Counted from the first letter of the stretch, positions 18,401 to 28,555 are shown. The stretch is DNA of 64,000 bases from Paraburkholderia fungorum (GCF_003610895.1 NZ_MCAS01000005.1:156943-220942), one strand, 5' to 3'. Made by a program: numbers and translations. Notes: a model not told the origin generated them from the letters alone.

Positions 18401-18488
18401 TGCCGCTGGCTTCGTCACGGATTCGCGCCGCACAAAGGCGCAAGCAGTTCGAATCATGAAAGCCACGGCATGCCGTGGCTTTTTTGTT
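18401..18488 (+). promoter_or_regulatory. Transcription attenuator: antiterminator segment and intrinsic terminator before argD
   Basis: The terminator is a palindrome AAAGCCACGGCA/TGCCGTGGCTTT (18459-18482) running into a T-rich tract. Its 3' arm TGCCGTGGCTT (18471-18481) is repeated upstream as TGCCGCTGGCTT (18401-18412), one extra C apart. The upstream copy can therefore pair with the terminator's 5' arm AAGCCACGGCA (18460-18470) and block the terminator. A ribosome at the leader stop codon would cover the upstream copy and allow termination, while one paused at the Arg codons would leave it free. No riboswitch core was seen. Confidence 0.6.
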
Positions 18489-18573
18489 TGCTTTTTTTGT
18501 TTTCACTGGCCGCTGCTTCATTTGAGGCCGACCGCTCACTCACCCTTCACCCCGCTGTCTGGAGCTTGCCGTC

Positions 18574-19758
18574 ATGAATTTCAATGAGTACCCGATCGAG
18601 TCGCTGATGTACATCACGAACCGGCCCGAAATCGTTTTCACGCACGGCAAGGGCTCGTGGCTCTACGACAATAACGGCAAGCGATATCTGGATTTCATCC
18701 AGGGCTGGGCGGTCAACAGCCTCGGCCATTGCAACGACGGCATGATCGAAGCGCTGAACACGCAATCGAAGCTGCTGCTCAATCCGTCGCCAGCCTTCTA
18801 CAACGAACCGATGGCGAAACTCGCGGGCCTGCTCACGCAGCACAGCTGTTTCGACAAGGTGTTCTTCGCGAACAGCGGCGCCGAAGCCAACGAAGGCGCG
18901 ATCAAGCTCGCGCGCAAGTGGGGCAAGAAGTTCAAGGACGGCGCGTTCGAAATCATCACGTTCGATCACAGCTTCCACGGCCGCACGCTCGCCACCATGT
19001 CCGCGAGCGGCAAGCCGGGCTGGGACACGATCTACGCTCCGCAGGTGCCGGGCTTCCCGAAGGCGGATCTGAACGACATCGCGTCGGTTGAAAAGCTGAT
19101 CAACTCGAAGACCGTTGCGGTGATGCTCGAGCCGATTCAGGGTGAAGGCGGCGTGATTCCCGCGACCCGCGAGTTCATGCAGCAACTGCGCGCGCTGACC
19201 AAAGAACACAACCTGCTGCTGATCGTCGACGAAGTCCAAAGCGGTTGTGGCCGTGCCGGCACGCTGTTCGCCTACGAACTGTCGGGCATCGAACCCGACA
19301 TCATGACGCTGGGCAAGGGCATCGGCGGTGGCGTGCCGCTCGCGGCGCTGCTTGCGAAGGCTGAAATCGCCGTGTTCGAGGCAGGCGACCAGGGCGGTAC
19401 GTACAACGGCAATCCGCTGATGACCGCGGTCGGCTACTCGGTGATCTCGCAACTGGTCGCGCCGGGCTTCCTCGAAGACGTGCGTGCGCGCGGTGAATAT
19501 CTGCGCGCCAAGCTGCTCGAACTGTCGGCAGAGCGCGGCTTCGAAGGAGAGCGCGGTGAAGGCTTGCTGCGCGCCCTGCTGCTCGGCAAGGACATCGGCA
19601 ATCAGATCGTCGAAAAGGCGCGCCTGATGCAACCCGACGGCCTGCTGCTCAACGCGGCGCGTCCGAACCTGCTGCGCTTCATGCCGGCGCTGAACGTCAC
19701 GAACGAAGAAATCGACCAGATGATGGCGATGCTGCGTTCGATTCTCGACACGCTGTAA
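18574..19758 (+). CDS. argD: Acetylornithine aminotransferase family protein (ArgD-like)
   Basis: This 394-residue class-III aminotransferase uses pyridoxal phosphate. The Schiff-base lysine is Lys248 in [26 protein letters not shown] binds the phosphate, and [15 protein letters not shown] precedes the lysine. Length and motifs match ArgD, which converts N-acetylglutamate semialdehyde to acetylornithine in arginine synthesis. AstC/AruC catabolic homologues look alike, but an arginine-codon attenuator upstream would favour the biosynthetic role. Downstream, a GNAT gene follows after 18 bp and probably shares the transcript. Confidence 0.82.
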   Translation: MNFNEYPIESLMYITNRPEIVFTHGKGSWLYDNNGKRYLDFIQGWAVNSLGHCNDGMIEALNTQSKLLLNPSPAFYNEPMAKLAGLLTQHSCFDKVFFANSGAEANEGAIKLARKWGKKFKDGAFEIITFDHSFHGRTLATMSASGKPGWDTIYAPQVPGFPKADLNDIASVEKLINSKTVAVMLEPIQGEGGVIPATREFMQQLRALTKEHNLLLIVDEVQSGCGRAGTLFAYELSGIEPDIMTLGKGIGGGVPLAALLAKAEIAVFEAGDQGGTYNGNPLMTAVGYSVISQLVAPGFLEDVRARGEYLRAKLLELSAERGFEGERGEGLLRALLLGKDIGNQIVEKARLMQPDGLLLNAARPNLLRFMPALNVTNEEIDQMMAMLRSILDTL

Positions 19759-19776
19759 TCACCCAGGAAAGCGCGT

Positions 19777-20241
19777 ATGACGACCGGGACGATATCGATC
19801 CGCCGCTTCGAAGCGAGCGACACCGATGCCGTGATCGCGCTATGGCTGGAAGCGTTTCCGGAGTACCGGGACGTGACAAGGCCACAGCGCAATCCGCATC
19901 TGTCGATCGCCAACAAGCTGGCGACGCAACCGGAACTGTTCTTTGTCGCGGTGTTCGGCGAGCGCGTCGTCGGCACCGTGATGGGTGGCTACGACGGACA
20001 CCGAGGCTGGCTGTATTCGCTCGCGGTGGACGAATCGCTGCGCCGGCACGGCATCGGCACGCGGCTGGTCGCGCATGTCGAAACCGCGTTGACCGAACGT
20101 GGCTGCCCGAAGCTGAACCTGCAGGTGCTGTCCGCGAAGGCCGAGGTGCGCGCGTTTTACGAGGCACTCGGTTATCGCGCGGATCCCGTGATCAGTCTCG
20201 GCAAACGTCTTGGCGAACTGGCGGAAATGCCGGCAGCGTAG
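19777..20241 (+). CDS. GNAT family acetyltransferase, YpeA-like
   Basis: This 154-residue protein is a GCN5-type N-acetyltransferase. The acetyl-CoA loop appears as LAVDESLRRHGIGTRLVAHVE, with the RxxGxG/A-type pyrophosphate-binding core RRHGIG, and the C-terminal NLQVLSAKAEVRAFYEALGY strand and helix are characteristic. It resembles YpeA/RimI-like proteins of unknown substrate. It follows the argD-like gene by 18 bp and is followed by a strong terminator. Co-transcription with argD raises the possibility of an amino acid or amine substrate, which is speculative. Confidence 0.82.
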   Translation: MTTGTISIRRFEASDTDAVIALWLEAFPEYRDVTRPQRNPHLSIANKLATQPELFFVAVFGERVVGTVMGGYDGHRGWLYSLAVDESLRRHGIGTRLVAHVETALTERGCPKLNLQVLSAKAEVRAFYEALGYRADPVISLGKRLGELAEMPAA

Positions 20242-20266
20242 ACATAAAGCAAGCGTCTGAATAGAG

Positions 20267-20306
20267 AAAGGCCGCATGCGCGATTGAAGCGCATGCGGCC
20301 TTTTTT
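20267..20306. terminator. Bidirectional intrinsic terminator between GNAT gene and livF
   Basis: A 14-bp stem (20267-20280 with 20290-20303, AAAGGCCGCATGCG) has a nine-base loop, a T-tract on the plus strand and A-rich sequence upstream. It serves convergent genes. Confidence 0.85.
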
Positions 20307-20368
20307 GTGACTTATAAGCGACCCTGGTACAGCTTATTTACCCAGCCTGCTTACTCGCCGCACCTACC

Positions 20369-21084
<716 letters not shown>

Positions 21085-21085
<1 letters not shown>

Positions 21086-21858
21086 TAGTGGACCCCCGCA
21101 CCCAGATAAGCTTCGATCACCTTCGGATCCTTCTGCACGTCTGACGGCAGACCTTGCGCAATCACCTTGCCGTAGTCGAGCACCGTCATCTGGTTGCACA
21201 GACCCATTACGAGTTTCACGTCGTGCTCGATCAGCAGAATCGTCTTGCCGTCGCTGCGGATCTTGTCGAGCAGCTTGGTCAGCTCGACCTTTTCCGTGGC
21301 GTTCATGCCGGCCGCCGGTTCGTCCAGCGCGAGCAGCTTCGGATCCGTTGCCAGTGCGCGCGCGATTTCCAAACGGCGCTGGTGGCCATACGACAGGTTG
21401 CGCGACGTGTAGTCCGCGTACTGCGCAATGCCCACGTATTCCAGCAGTTCGATCGCACGCTCCTTGATCTCGCGCTCTTCCTTGCGCTCGGCCGGCGTCT
21501 GGAACACCGCGCCCAGCAAGCCGTGCTTCGTGCGCACGTGTCGCCCGACCATCACGTTTTCCAGCGCGGTCATGCCGCCGAACAGACGGATGTTCTGGAA
21601 CGTACGCGCAATCCCCGCCTTCGCCACTTGATAGACGGCGGTCGGCGTGTATTCCGTGCCGTCGAGCTTGAACTCGCCCGAATCCGGCGTGTACAGACCC
21701 GTGATCACGTTGAAGAAAGTCGTCTTGCCGGCGCCGTTCGGACCGATCAGGCCGTAAATCTGGCCTGACTTGATCTGCAGACCGACGTCGGACAGTGCCT
21801 GCAGGCCGCCGAAGCGCTTGTTCACGCCCTTGACGGACAGTCGAATGTTATCGCTCAT
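21085..21858 (-). CDS. livG: Branched-chain amino acid ABC transporter ATPase LivG
   Basis: This 257-residue ATPase has Walker A GPNGAGKTT, the LivG insert around ARTFQNIRLFGGMTALENV, signature LSYGHQR and Walker B LLALDEPAAGM. The LSYG signature instead of LSGG is normal for LivG. It begins 18 bp after the livM stop, and its own stop overlaps the livF start. Together with LivF it forms the nucleotide-binding heterodimer of the importer. Confidence 0.92.
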
Positions 21859-21876
21859 AGTTATTCACCTTGTCCG

Positions 21877-23046
21877 TTACGCCCGCACCGGCTTCTTGCC
21901 GCTGCGCTTCGCCAGTTTCGCAATCTTGTCTTCGTGCTTCGGCGACGGCCACAGGCCTTCCGAGCGGTACAGCATGATCACGACCATCGCGAGGCCGTAC
22001 AGCAACTGACGGATCACTTCGGTATCGACGATTTCATGGCCGAAGATCGCGTTCTGCAGCGGGCCCATCGTCGAGCGCAGGAATTCCGGGAACACGGCGA
22101 GCAGCACCGCACCGAGAATCACGCCCGGAATGTGGCCCATACCGCCCAGCACCACGCACGCCAGCACCACGACCGATTCCCAGAACGTGAACGATTCCGG
22201 CGACACGAAGCCCTGGAACGAACCGAACATCGCGCCCGACAGGCCGCCGAACGACGCGCCCATGGCGAATGCCAGCAGCTTCACGTTACGGGTGTTGATG
22301 CCCATTGCCTTGGCGGCGATTTCGTCTTCACGAATCGCGGCCCATGCACGGCCGATCCGCGAGTGCTGCAAACGCGTACAGGTCCAGATCACGAACAGCG
22401 CGCACAACACGAACAGGTAGTAGTACGAGTACACCGAGGGGAACTGGAAGCCGAACAGCGAGTGGCTCTGCGCGAGACTGAAGCCGCCCACCGACACCGG
22501 GTCGATCCCCGTGATCCCCTTCGGCCCGTTGGTGATGTTCACCGGACGGTCGAGGTTGTTCATGAAGATCCGCACGATTTCCCCGAAACCCAGGGTCACG
22601 ATAGCGAGGTAGTCGCCACGCAGACGCAAGGTCGGTGCGCCGAGCAGCACGCCGAAGGTGGCGGCGAGCGCCATCGCGATCGGCACGATGATCCAGATCG
22701 GCGTATGCAGGCCGTTCGGGAACAGATGCGCGATCCACTCGAACTGCGTGGTCAGGTGCGGCGAGCTCAGCAGCGCGGCAACATAAGCGCCGATTGCGTA
22801 GAACGCGATGTAGCCCAGGTCGAGCAGGCCGGCGAAACCGACCACGACATTCAGGCCCAGCGCGAGCATCACATACAGCATCGCGAAGTCGAGCACGCGG
22901 ACCCAGTAGTTGCCGCCGGCCGCGCCGATGATCATCGGCGCCGCGATCACGAAGATCGCGGTGATGATGCCGACGGTCAGCGTCCTGGTCATGTTCTTTT
23001 CGGGGATGAGCGTCGTGGACGGCTCGATCGGTTGAATTGAGGTCAT
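21877..23046 (-). CDS. livM: Branched-chain amino acid ABC transporter permease LivM
   Basis: The 389-residue permease has about ten hydrophobic helices. Its landmarks are LALGLNVVVGFAGLLDLGY (helix 2-3), the GAPTLRLRGDYLAIVTLGFGEIVR coupling region and the MGINTRNVKLLAFAMGA segment. The C-terminus is basic (HEDKIAKLAKRSGKK). A good AAGGAG site lies eight bases before the start. The gene follows livH by 13 bp. It forms the pore together with LivH. Confidence 0.92.
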   Translation of the reverse strand: MTSIQPIEPSTTLIPEKNMTRTLTVGIITAIFVIAAPMIIGAAGGNYWVRVLDFAMLYVMLALGLNVVVGFAGLLDLGYIAFYAIGAYVAALLSSPHLTTQFEWIAHLFPNGLHTPIWIIVPIAMALAATFGVLLGAPTLRLRGDYLAIVTLGFGEIVRIFMNNLDRPVNITNGPKGITGIDPVSVGGFSLAQSHSLFGFQFPSVYSYYYLFVLCALFVIWTCTRLQHSRIGRAWAAIREDEIAAKAMGINTRNVKLLAFAMGASFGGLSGAMFGSFQGFVSPESFTFWESVVVLACVVLGGMGHIPGVILGAVLLAVFPEFLRSTMGPLQNAIFGHEIVDTEVIRQLLYGLAMVVIMLYRSEGLWPSPKHEDKIAKLAKRSGKKPVRA

Positions 23047-23059
23047 GTCTGTTTACTCC

Positions 23060-24010
23060 TTATGCTCGATCCGCAACACGTTCGCCCAGCAGGCCCGACG
23101 GACGGAACACCAGCACGATGATCAGCACGATGAATGCGAACACGTCCTGATAGTTACTGCCGAACACACCGCCTGTGAGATTGCCGATATACCCCGCCCC
23201 CAACTGCTCGATCAGGCCGAGCAGCACGCCGCCCACCATCGCCCCGCCGAGATTGCCGATCCCGCCAAGCACCGCCGCGGTAAAGGCCTTCAGCCCTGGG
23301 ATGAAGCCCATATAGAAGTGTGCGTTACCGTATTCGGACGCGATCATCACACCGGCGAGAGCGGCCAGCGCCGAGCCGATCATGAAGGTCGCCGAAATCA
23401 CGAAGTTCGGGTTCACGCCCATCAGGCTGGCAACGCCCGGGTTCTCGGCGATGGCACGCATCGCGCGGCCGAGCTTGGTCTTGTGAACCAGCAGCAGCAG
23501 GCCGCCCATCACGAGGAACGCCACCACGATGATCACGATTTCGGTCATCGATATCACGGCGCCCGGCGTCGTGTCGGTGGCCTTGATCACGTTGATCGGG
23601 TCAGTGGGCAACAGCTGCGGGAACGGCAGCGGGTTGCGCGACCAGATCATCATCGCGAGGGTCTGCAGCAGGATCGACACGCCGATCGCGGTGATCAGCG
23701 GGGCGAGACGCGGCGCTTTACGCAACGGCCGGTAGGCCACGCGCTCGATCGTGTAGCCGACCAGCGAGCAAACCACTGCCGCGATGATCAGCGCGATAAC
23801 GAGCGTCGGCACATTGCCGAGGCCGGGAAAGTGGTTCTGAAGCACGCCTATGGCTGAGAGCGCAACCATCGCGCCCACCATCAACACATCGCCATGCGCG
23901 AAGTTGATGATGCCCAAGATGCCGTAAACCATCGTATAGCCCAGTGCGATGATGGCGTAAACGCTGCCAAGCACCAGCCCGTTGAGGACCTGCTGGATGA
24001 AGATATCCAT
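23060..24010 (-). CDS. livH: Branched-chain amino acid ABC transporter permease LivH
   Basis: This 316-residue permease shows the LivH opening (QVLNGLVLGSVYAIIALGYTMVYGI), the loop NFAHGDVLMVGA and the C-terminal GLIEQLGAGYIG region. It is preceded by a TAAGGAG ribosome site. Between it and livK are 230 bp holding a minus-strand terminator, so livHMGF probably receive only read-through from livK or have a separate weak promoter. Confidence 0.92.
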   Translation of the reverse strand: MDIFIQQVLNGLVLGSVYAIIALGYTMVYGILGIINFAHGDVLMVGAMVALSAIGVLQNHFPGLGNVPTLVIALIIAAVVCSLVGYTIERVAYRPLRKAPRLAPLITAIGVSILLQTLAMMIWSRNPLPFPQLLPTDPINVIKATDTTPGAVISMTEIVIIVVAFLVMGGLLLLVHKTKLGRAMRAIAENPGVASLMGVNPNFVISATFMIGSALAALAGVMIASEYGNAHFYMGFIPGLKAFTAAVLGGIGNLGGAMVGGVLLGLIEQLGAGYIGNLTGGVFGSNYQDVFAFIVLIIVLVFRPSGLLGERVADRA

Positions 24011-24187
24011 TTAATGCTCCTTAGCCCGTGCGACTGGATTCGCGTTCTTCATCAGCCGGTGGGCGGTGATGCGGTACGCCAATCTCAACGGCACTGCGGG
24101 TACTGATGTAAAAGACCGGTAAGGGTTATCCGCCGCCCGGTTCGTCCTACGACTGTGATGCAGCCGGGGACTCGCCAATGGCGGATG

Positions 24188-24221
24188 CAAAAACGGCACC
24201 GTTGGGTGGTTTCGGTGCCGT
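24188..24221 (-). terminator. Terminator behind livK, before livH
   Basis: Read on the minus strand, ACGGCACCG and CGGTGCCGT (24213-24221 and 24193-24201) form a perfect 9-bp stem followed by a run of T. It lies 20 bp after the livK stop, inside the liv cluster, and would lower permease and ATPase expression relative to the binding protein. Confidence 0.75.
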
Positions 24222-24240
24222 CAGGCTGTACGTCCCGTCA

Positions 24241-25440
24241 TCACATCTTCACGACGTCGAGGACCGCTTTCTTGCCGTCCTTGAAGTCGTAAAGCGTAAT
24301 AGCGCCCTCTTTCAAATCACCCTTGTCGTCGAATGCGATGTGGCCGATTACCCCGTTGTAATCGGTGGACGGCATCGCAGCCAGCACCTTGGGCGCCTCG
24401 ATCGAATTAGCGCGCTTCATTGCATCGACAATCACGTATACAGCGTCATACGTGAACGGTGCGTAAATCTGCACCGGCGTGTGGAAGCGGTCCACGTACT
24501 TCTTTTCGAAGTCCGCTCCCTTGTCCATTTTCGAAAGCGCGAGTCCCGCCTCCGAACAGACCAGGTTTTGCACGGCGGTTCCCGCCAGCTCACCCACCTT
24601 GTCGGTACACACACCGTCGCCGCCAAGGATTTTTGCCCTGATACCGAGCGCCGCCGCCTGTTTGGTAAACGGCCCGCCCGTCGCGTCCATTCCGGCGAAC
24701 ATAATCACGTCCGGCTGAACACTCCTGATCTTTTTAAGGACGGCCTGAAACTCCGTAGCCCTGTCATTCGTGGCTTCACGCGCGACGATCTTCGCCCCGC
24801 TCGCCTGTACCGTCTTCGCGAACTCGTCGGCCAGCCCCTTACCGTATACCGTCGAGTCGTCGACGATCGCGATACGTTTCGCGCCGAGTACCTTCGTCGC
24901 GTAGTTGGCCAGTGCCGGCCCTTGCTGGGCATCCGTCGCGACGACCCGGTAAGTCGTCTTGAAACCTTGCTGCGTATATCCGGGGTTGGTCGACGAGGGC
25001 GAGATCTGCACGATCCCGGCATCGCTATAGATCTTCGAAGCCGGAATCGAGACGCCTGAATTCAGGTCCCCGACCACGGCGACGACGTGATCCTCGACGA
25101 GCTTCTCGGCGACCGCGGTTCCCGTTTTCGGGTCTGCCGCATCGTCTTGCGCGTCGAGTTCCAACTGGATCTTGTGGCCGTCGATAGTCAAACCCTGCGT
25201 GTTGATTTCCTCGACCGCCAAACGCGCGCCGTTTTCATTGTCTTTACCGAGATGTGCAATCGCGCCTGTCAATGGGGCCGCATGACCGATCTTCACGACA
25301 ATCGCTTCGCTCGCCGGAGCCGCTGCCACTGTGGCAGCCGATGCACCGGCTCCCGCCTCACCGTCCTGTTTCTTGCCGCATGCGGTCAACATCGCAACCG
25401 CGGTCACGATGGACACGGTGTAAGCAAATTTGACTCGCAT
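24241..25440 (-). CDS. livK: Branched-chain amino acid-binding protein, predicted lipoprotein (LivK-like)
   Basis: This 399-residue family-6 periplasmic-binding protein has the motifs IGHAAPLTGAIAHLGKDNENGARLA-like start, VVGDLNSGVSIPASKIY and AQQGPALANYATKVLGAKRIAIV. The N-terminus ends in AMLTACGKK with a lipobox (LTAC, Cys21) and an Ala/Gly-rich spacer, so it may be anchored in a membrane rather than free as in E. coli LivJ/LivK. The start at 25440 is chosen because the longer frame to 25518 lacks a signal peptide at its N-terminus. Ligand specificity within the branched-chain/amide group is open. Confidence 0.88.
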   Translation of the reverse strand: MRVKFAYTVSIVTAVAMLTACGKKQDGEAGAGASAATVAAAPASEAIVVKIGHAAPLTGAIAHLGKDNENGARLAVEEINTQGLTIDGHKIQLELDAQDDAADPKTGTAVAEKLVEDHVVAVVGDLNSGVSIPASKIYSDAGIVQISPSSTNPGYTQQGFKTTYRVVATDAQQGPALANYATKVLGAKRIAIVDDSTVYGKGLADEFAKTVQASGAKIVAREATNDRATEFQAVLKKIRSVQPDVIMFAGMDATGGPFTKQAAALGIRAKILGGDGVCTDKVGELAGTAVQNLVCSEAGLALSKMDKGADFEKKYVDRFHTPVQIYAPFTYDAVYVIVDAMKRANSIEAPKVLAAMPSTDYNGVIGHIAFDDKGDLKEGAITLYDFKDGKKAVLDVVKM

Positions 25441-25930
25441 TAAGTAGGTCTCCCGCGCCTTGCAAAATCCGTTGTTCGGGACCCGGAGGCCTTGAGAACG
25501 CGCGCATTGTAACTCCAATTATGCGACGCGCAATATTGTTGAAACGGTGGGGTTTTCCTGCATTGCAACCTTATTTTGAGAGAGAAATTTCATTGCAGGC
25601 GCAACCGGGTTGCGACTATTTTTCGTGCACCAGTTGCACCACCGCTGCGCCCAATGGCATCAAGTGTTGCAGCGAATTGGCCCGATCCCTGATTGCACCG
25701 TGGTTCGCGTTAAGTATTACGTTTCCATTGAGACCCATGCATGCGCACTATTTTAGTGCGTCAAAAATCGACACAACGCGTTTGGTACGGTTTAAACGGG
25801 GCCACATCGCTGGAAAGATGATTAAATGCCAAATCAGAATTCAAAAGAATTCGTGTGGAAACACACTCAAAAAGGTCTGGTTCAGTGATCTGGCACTTTA
25901 TTTTCGGCAGCGCCACGAATCTGCGGACGA
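25441..25930 (-). promoter_or_regulatory. Long AT-rich upstream region of livK
   Basis: About 490 bp contain no convincing gene. TTGCA occurs at 25563, 25593, 25634, 25667 and 25693, and TTGCAAAA near 25460. There are two inverted repeats: CGCAACC-g-GGTTGCG (25600-25614) and CGCACTA-ttt-TAGTGCG (25745-25761). The region probably holds the livK promoter and binding sites for a regulator such as an Lrp-type protein; no specific protein can be named. A 152-codon open frame on the plus strand shows no recognisable domain. Confidence 0.4.
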
Positions 25931-25962
25931 AAAAAAAGCGCGCCCTTGGGCGCGCCTTTCTT
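25931..25962. terminator. Terminator downstream of ispH
   Basis: A GC-rich palindrome GCGCGCCC-tt-GGGCGCGC (25938-25955) is flanked by seven A residues on the left, which read as a T-tract on the minus strand, and a pyrimidine run on the right. It follows the ispH stop. Confidence 0.8.
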
Positions 25963-25982
25963 TCAGAAACGTCGGCTAATCG

Positions 25983-26942
25983 TCAGGCGGGCAGACCCAG
26001 CCCGCGCGGCAGCGGAAACGCGATGTTTTCTTCGATGCCTTCGAGCGCGCGCACATTGCGCACGCCGAGTTCGCGCAACCGGCCGATTACCGCTTGTGCC
26101 AACACTTCCGGCGCCGAGGCACCCGCCGTCACGCCGATCCGGCGCTTGCCTTCAACCCAGACCGGATCGATCTGATCCGGCGAGTCCACCATATAGGCAG
26201 GCACGCCAAGTTTTTCGGCCAGCTCGCGCAAGCGGTTCGAGTTCGAACTGTTCGGGCTGCCGACTACGATCACGACGTCGCATTTCGGCGCCATGAACTT
26301 GACCGCGTCCTGACGGTTCTGCGTGGCGTAGCAGATGTCCTGCTTCTTCGGCTCGCGGATCGCCGGGTACTTCGATTTCAGCGCCGCGATGATCTGGGCC
26401 GCATCGTCGACCGACAGCGTGGTTTGCGTGACGAATGCAATCCGCTCGGGGTCGGCCAGTTGCAAAGCCTGCACGTCCTCGATGTCTTCCACCAGATGCA
26501 TGCCCTCGCCGGCCTGCCCCATCGTACCTTCGACCTCAGGGTGGCCCTTGTGACCGATCATCACGATGTCGAAGCCGTCCTGGCGCATCTTCGCGACTTC
26601 GATATGCACTTTGGTCACGAGCGGGCACGTGGCGTCGTACACACGCAGGCCGCGCGACTCGGCTTCCGAGCGCACCGCTTTCGACACGCCATGCGCGCTG
26701 AAAATGACCGTATTGCCGGCCGGCACTTCTTCCAGCTGTTCGATGAAAATCGCGCCCTTCTTGCGCAAGTCCTCGACGACATAGGCGTTATGGACGATTT
26801 CGTGGCGCACGTAGATCGGCGAGCCGTGCAGCTTGATGGCCCGCTCGACGATTTCAATGGCGCGATCGACACCGGCACAGAACCCACGCGGCTGTGCCAG
26901 CAGGATCTCGGCTTCGGCAAGAGTCGTATCCGTGATGCTCAT
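25983..26942 (-). CDS. ispH: 4-hydroxy-3-methylbut-2-enyl diphosphate reductase
   Basis: The 319-residue enzyme makes isopentenyl and dimethylallyl diphosphate in the last step of the MEP pathway. The three iron-sulfur cysteines are Cys22 (RGFCAGV), Cys106 (DATCPLV) and Cys204 (DICYATQNR), matching Cys12, 96 and 197 of E. coli. Substrate-binding residues lie in [13 protein letters not shown]. It starts 2 bp after fkpB, the same order as in E. coli. Confidence 0.95.
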   Translation of the reverse strand: MSITDTTLAEAEILLAQPRGFCAGVDRAIEIVERAIKLHGSPIYVRHEIVHNAYVVEDLRKKGAIFIEQLEEVPAGNTVIFSAHGVSKAVRSEAESRGLRVYDATCPLVTKVHIEVAKMRQDGFDIVMIGHKGHPEVEGTMGQAGEGMHLVEDIEDVQALQLADPERIAFVTQTTLSVDDAAQIIAALKSKYPAIREPKKQDICYATQNRQDAVKFMAPKCDVVIVVGSPNSSNSNRLRELAEKLGVPAYMVDSPDQIDPVWVEGKRRIGVTAGASAPEVLAQAVIGRLRELGVRNVRALEGIEENIAFPLPRGLGLPA

Positions 26943-26944
26943 GT

Positions 26945-27400
26945 TTACAGAATCCCGATGATTTTCACTTCAAACGCCAGCGCCTGGCCGGCAAGCGGAT
27001 GGTTGAAATCGAACAGCGCCGACGTTTCGCCGACTTCTTTCAGGACGCCGGCGTAGCGACCGCCGCCCGGCGCGTTGAATTCGACCAGATCACCCGGCGA
27101 AAAATCCTCGCCGATCATGCTGTTTTCGCGCAGCGTGGCCAGCGAGACCCGCTGAATCAGCTCCGGATTGCGCGGACCGAACGCCTGATCCGGCGTTAGC
27201 TGAAAGGTCGAATGGTGGCCCACCTTCAAACCCAGCAGAATATCTTCCAGCGGCGGCGCCAGTTGGCCCGCACCGAGCAGCAGCGTGGCCGGCCGGTCAG
27301 TAAACGTATTGATGACTTCGGCGCCATCGGCAAGAGAAAGCCGGTAGTGAAGCGTCACATGTGAACCGGGTTTCACTTCGGAAATGTCGATGATGCTCAT
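26945..27400 (-). CDS. fkpB: FKBP-type peptidyl-prolyl isomerase, SlpA/FkpB type
   Basis: This 151-residue protein combines an FKBP fold with an inserted chaperone (IF) domain. It begins [18 protein letters not shown]; the insert contains [18 protein letters not shown], and the domain ends [16 protein letters not shown], all typical of SlpA/FkpB. The start at 27400 leaves out an upstream, non-conserved extension. It is likely co-transcribed with ispH, as in many proteobacteria. Confidence 0.92.
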   Translation of the reverse strand: MSIIDISEVKPGSHVTLHYRLSLADGAEVINTFTDRPATLLLGAGQLAPPLEDILLGLKVGHHSTFQLTPDQAFGPRNPELIQRVSLATLRENSMIGEDFSPGDLVEFNAPGGGRYAGVLKEVGETSALFDFNHPLAGQALAFEVKIIGIL

Positions 27401-27600
27401 GCAATGCTCGCTCAGTCGAAGCGCGCTGCACGCGTGCGCCGCGGGCGCAGTCGACGCGTGTGGCAAACCGTCGTGGTGCCGTGCGCAAAGCGCCTATTGT
27501 AAGCCACATAGCCGGCGGCGGCTTGGGTCCGTCGCACGCATCGCGGCACGGCCGGGCACCGCGCGCCGCCCCGAACCGAACTGGAGGATACGTACCTGAT

Positions 27601-28467
27601 ATGGCTGATTACGCCTGCACGATAGACAAAGCGGCACGCGATGCAAGCCCGCCAGCGCCGGCCGCGCGCGCTGCAAAGGCGCCCGCCCCGGCGTCACCGA
27701 GCGCTTGTGCCGCATTGAACCATGCCAAAGCCGATCCGGCCGTTCGCATTGCCGAGACTGCCGCGAACGCCGCCAGGCCGCCCGCCCGACAGCGCGTACG
27801 CGGCAAATGGCTTAAAAGCGACATGCCGCGCGAGCGCCTGATCGAACAGGGGCCGCGCGTGCTGTCCGACACCGAAATGGTCGTGCTCGTGCTCGGCTCC
27901 GGCCTGCCCGGCCACGATGTGTTCAACGTCGCGCAGACCCTGCTCGAACGGTTCGGCTCGCTACGGAGCATGCTCGACGCCACCTATTCGGACTTCAACG
28001 GCCTGCGCGGCATCGGTCCGGCAAAGAAGGCACAGTTGCTCGCCATCATGGAGATGGCACGGCGCTCGCTGGTCGATAAAATGCGTGATCGTTCACTGAT
28101 GAACTCGCCAGAGGCCGTACAGGACTATCTGCGCCTGCATATAGGCGGCAAGACGCAGGAGGTCTTCGTGTCGCTCTTTCTCGACGCCCGGCATCGGCTG
28201 ATCTCCTGTGAAGAAAGCGCACACGGCACGCTCACACGCATGGCGGTCTATCCGCGCGAGATCGTGCGGCGTGCTCTCAGTCTGAATGCCGCCAGCCTGA
28301 TCGTCGCGCATAATCACCCCTCCGGCGCCGTCCAGCCAAGCGCGAGCGACTGCCGGTTGACGCATACGCTGCGCGACGCCCTTGCGCTGATCGACGTGAA
28401 GCTGATCGATCATCTGGTGATCGGCACCGACAGTACCTACTCGTTTGCCCGCGCCGGCTGGCCTTGA
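27601..28467 (+). CDS. radC: RadC/JAMM family protein
   Basis: The 288-residue protein has an Ala/Pro-rich N-terminal extension of about 65 residues, a helix-hairpin-helix-like part with [21 protein letters not shown], and a JAB1/MPN domain. The metal motif is HNHPSG (His237, His239), with a preceding glutamate and a later Asp/Ser. RadC is not a true repair enzyme despite the name; its activity remains unclear. It is divergent from fkpB and upstream of the ribosomal protein genes. Confidence 0.9.
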   Translation: MADYACTIDKAARDASPPAPAARAAKAPAPASPSACAALNHAKADPAVRIAETAANAARPPARQRVRGKWLKSDMPRERLIEQGPRVLSDTEMVVLVLGSGLPGHDVFNVAQTLLERFGSLRSMLDATYSDFNGLRGIGPAKKAQLLAIMEMARRSLVDKMRDRSLMNSPEAVQDYLRLHIGGKTQEVFVSLFLDARHRLISCEESAHGTLTRMAVYPREIVRRALSLNAASLIVAHNHPSGAVQPSASDCRLTHTLRDALALIDVKLIDHLVIGTDSTYSFARAGWP

Positions 28468-28511
28468 AATGGTCCGAACCTGGGGTCCGATAACGGCAAG
28501 CCGCGTTCGGC

Positions 28512-28555
28512 ATCGCAAATAAGGTTTGATTTTGCGGCTTTTTTTCTGCTAGAAT
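28512..28555 (+). promoter_or_regulatory. rpmB-rpmG promoter overlapping a radC terminator-like hairpin
   Basis: TTGATT (28526-28531) and TAGAAT (28550-28555) are 18 bp apart. A weak stem CGCAAA/TTTGCG (28514-28519 with 28531-28536), followed by a seven-T run inside the promoter spacer, may end radC transcription at the same place. Confidence 0.6.

Noticed and set aside
18240..18539. 99-codon minus-strand frame over the argD leader
   Set aside because: It crosses the promoter, leader and terminator of the plus strand and shows no domain; the attenuator explains the region better.
25521..25979. 152-codon plus-strand open frame between livK and ispH
   Set aside because: No recognisable domain, no good ribosome site, and it runs through the ispH terminator hairpin; more likely regulatory DNA.
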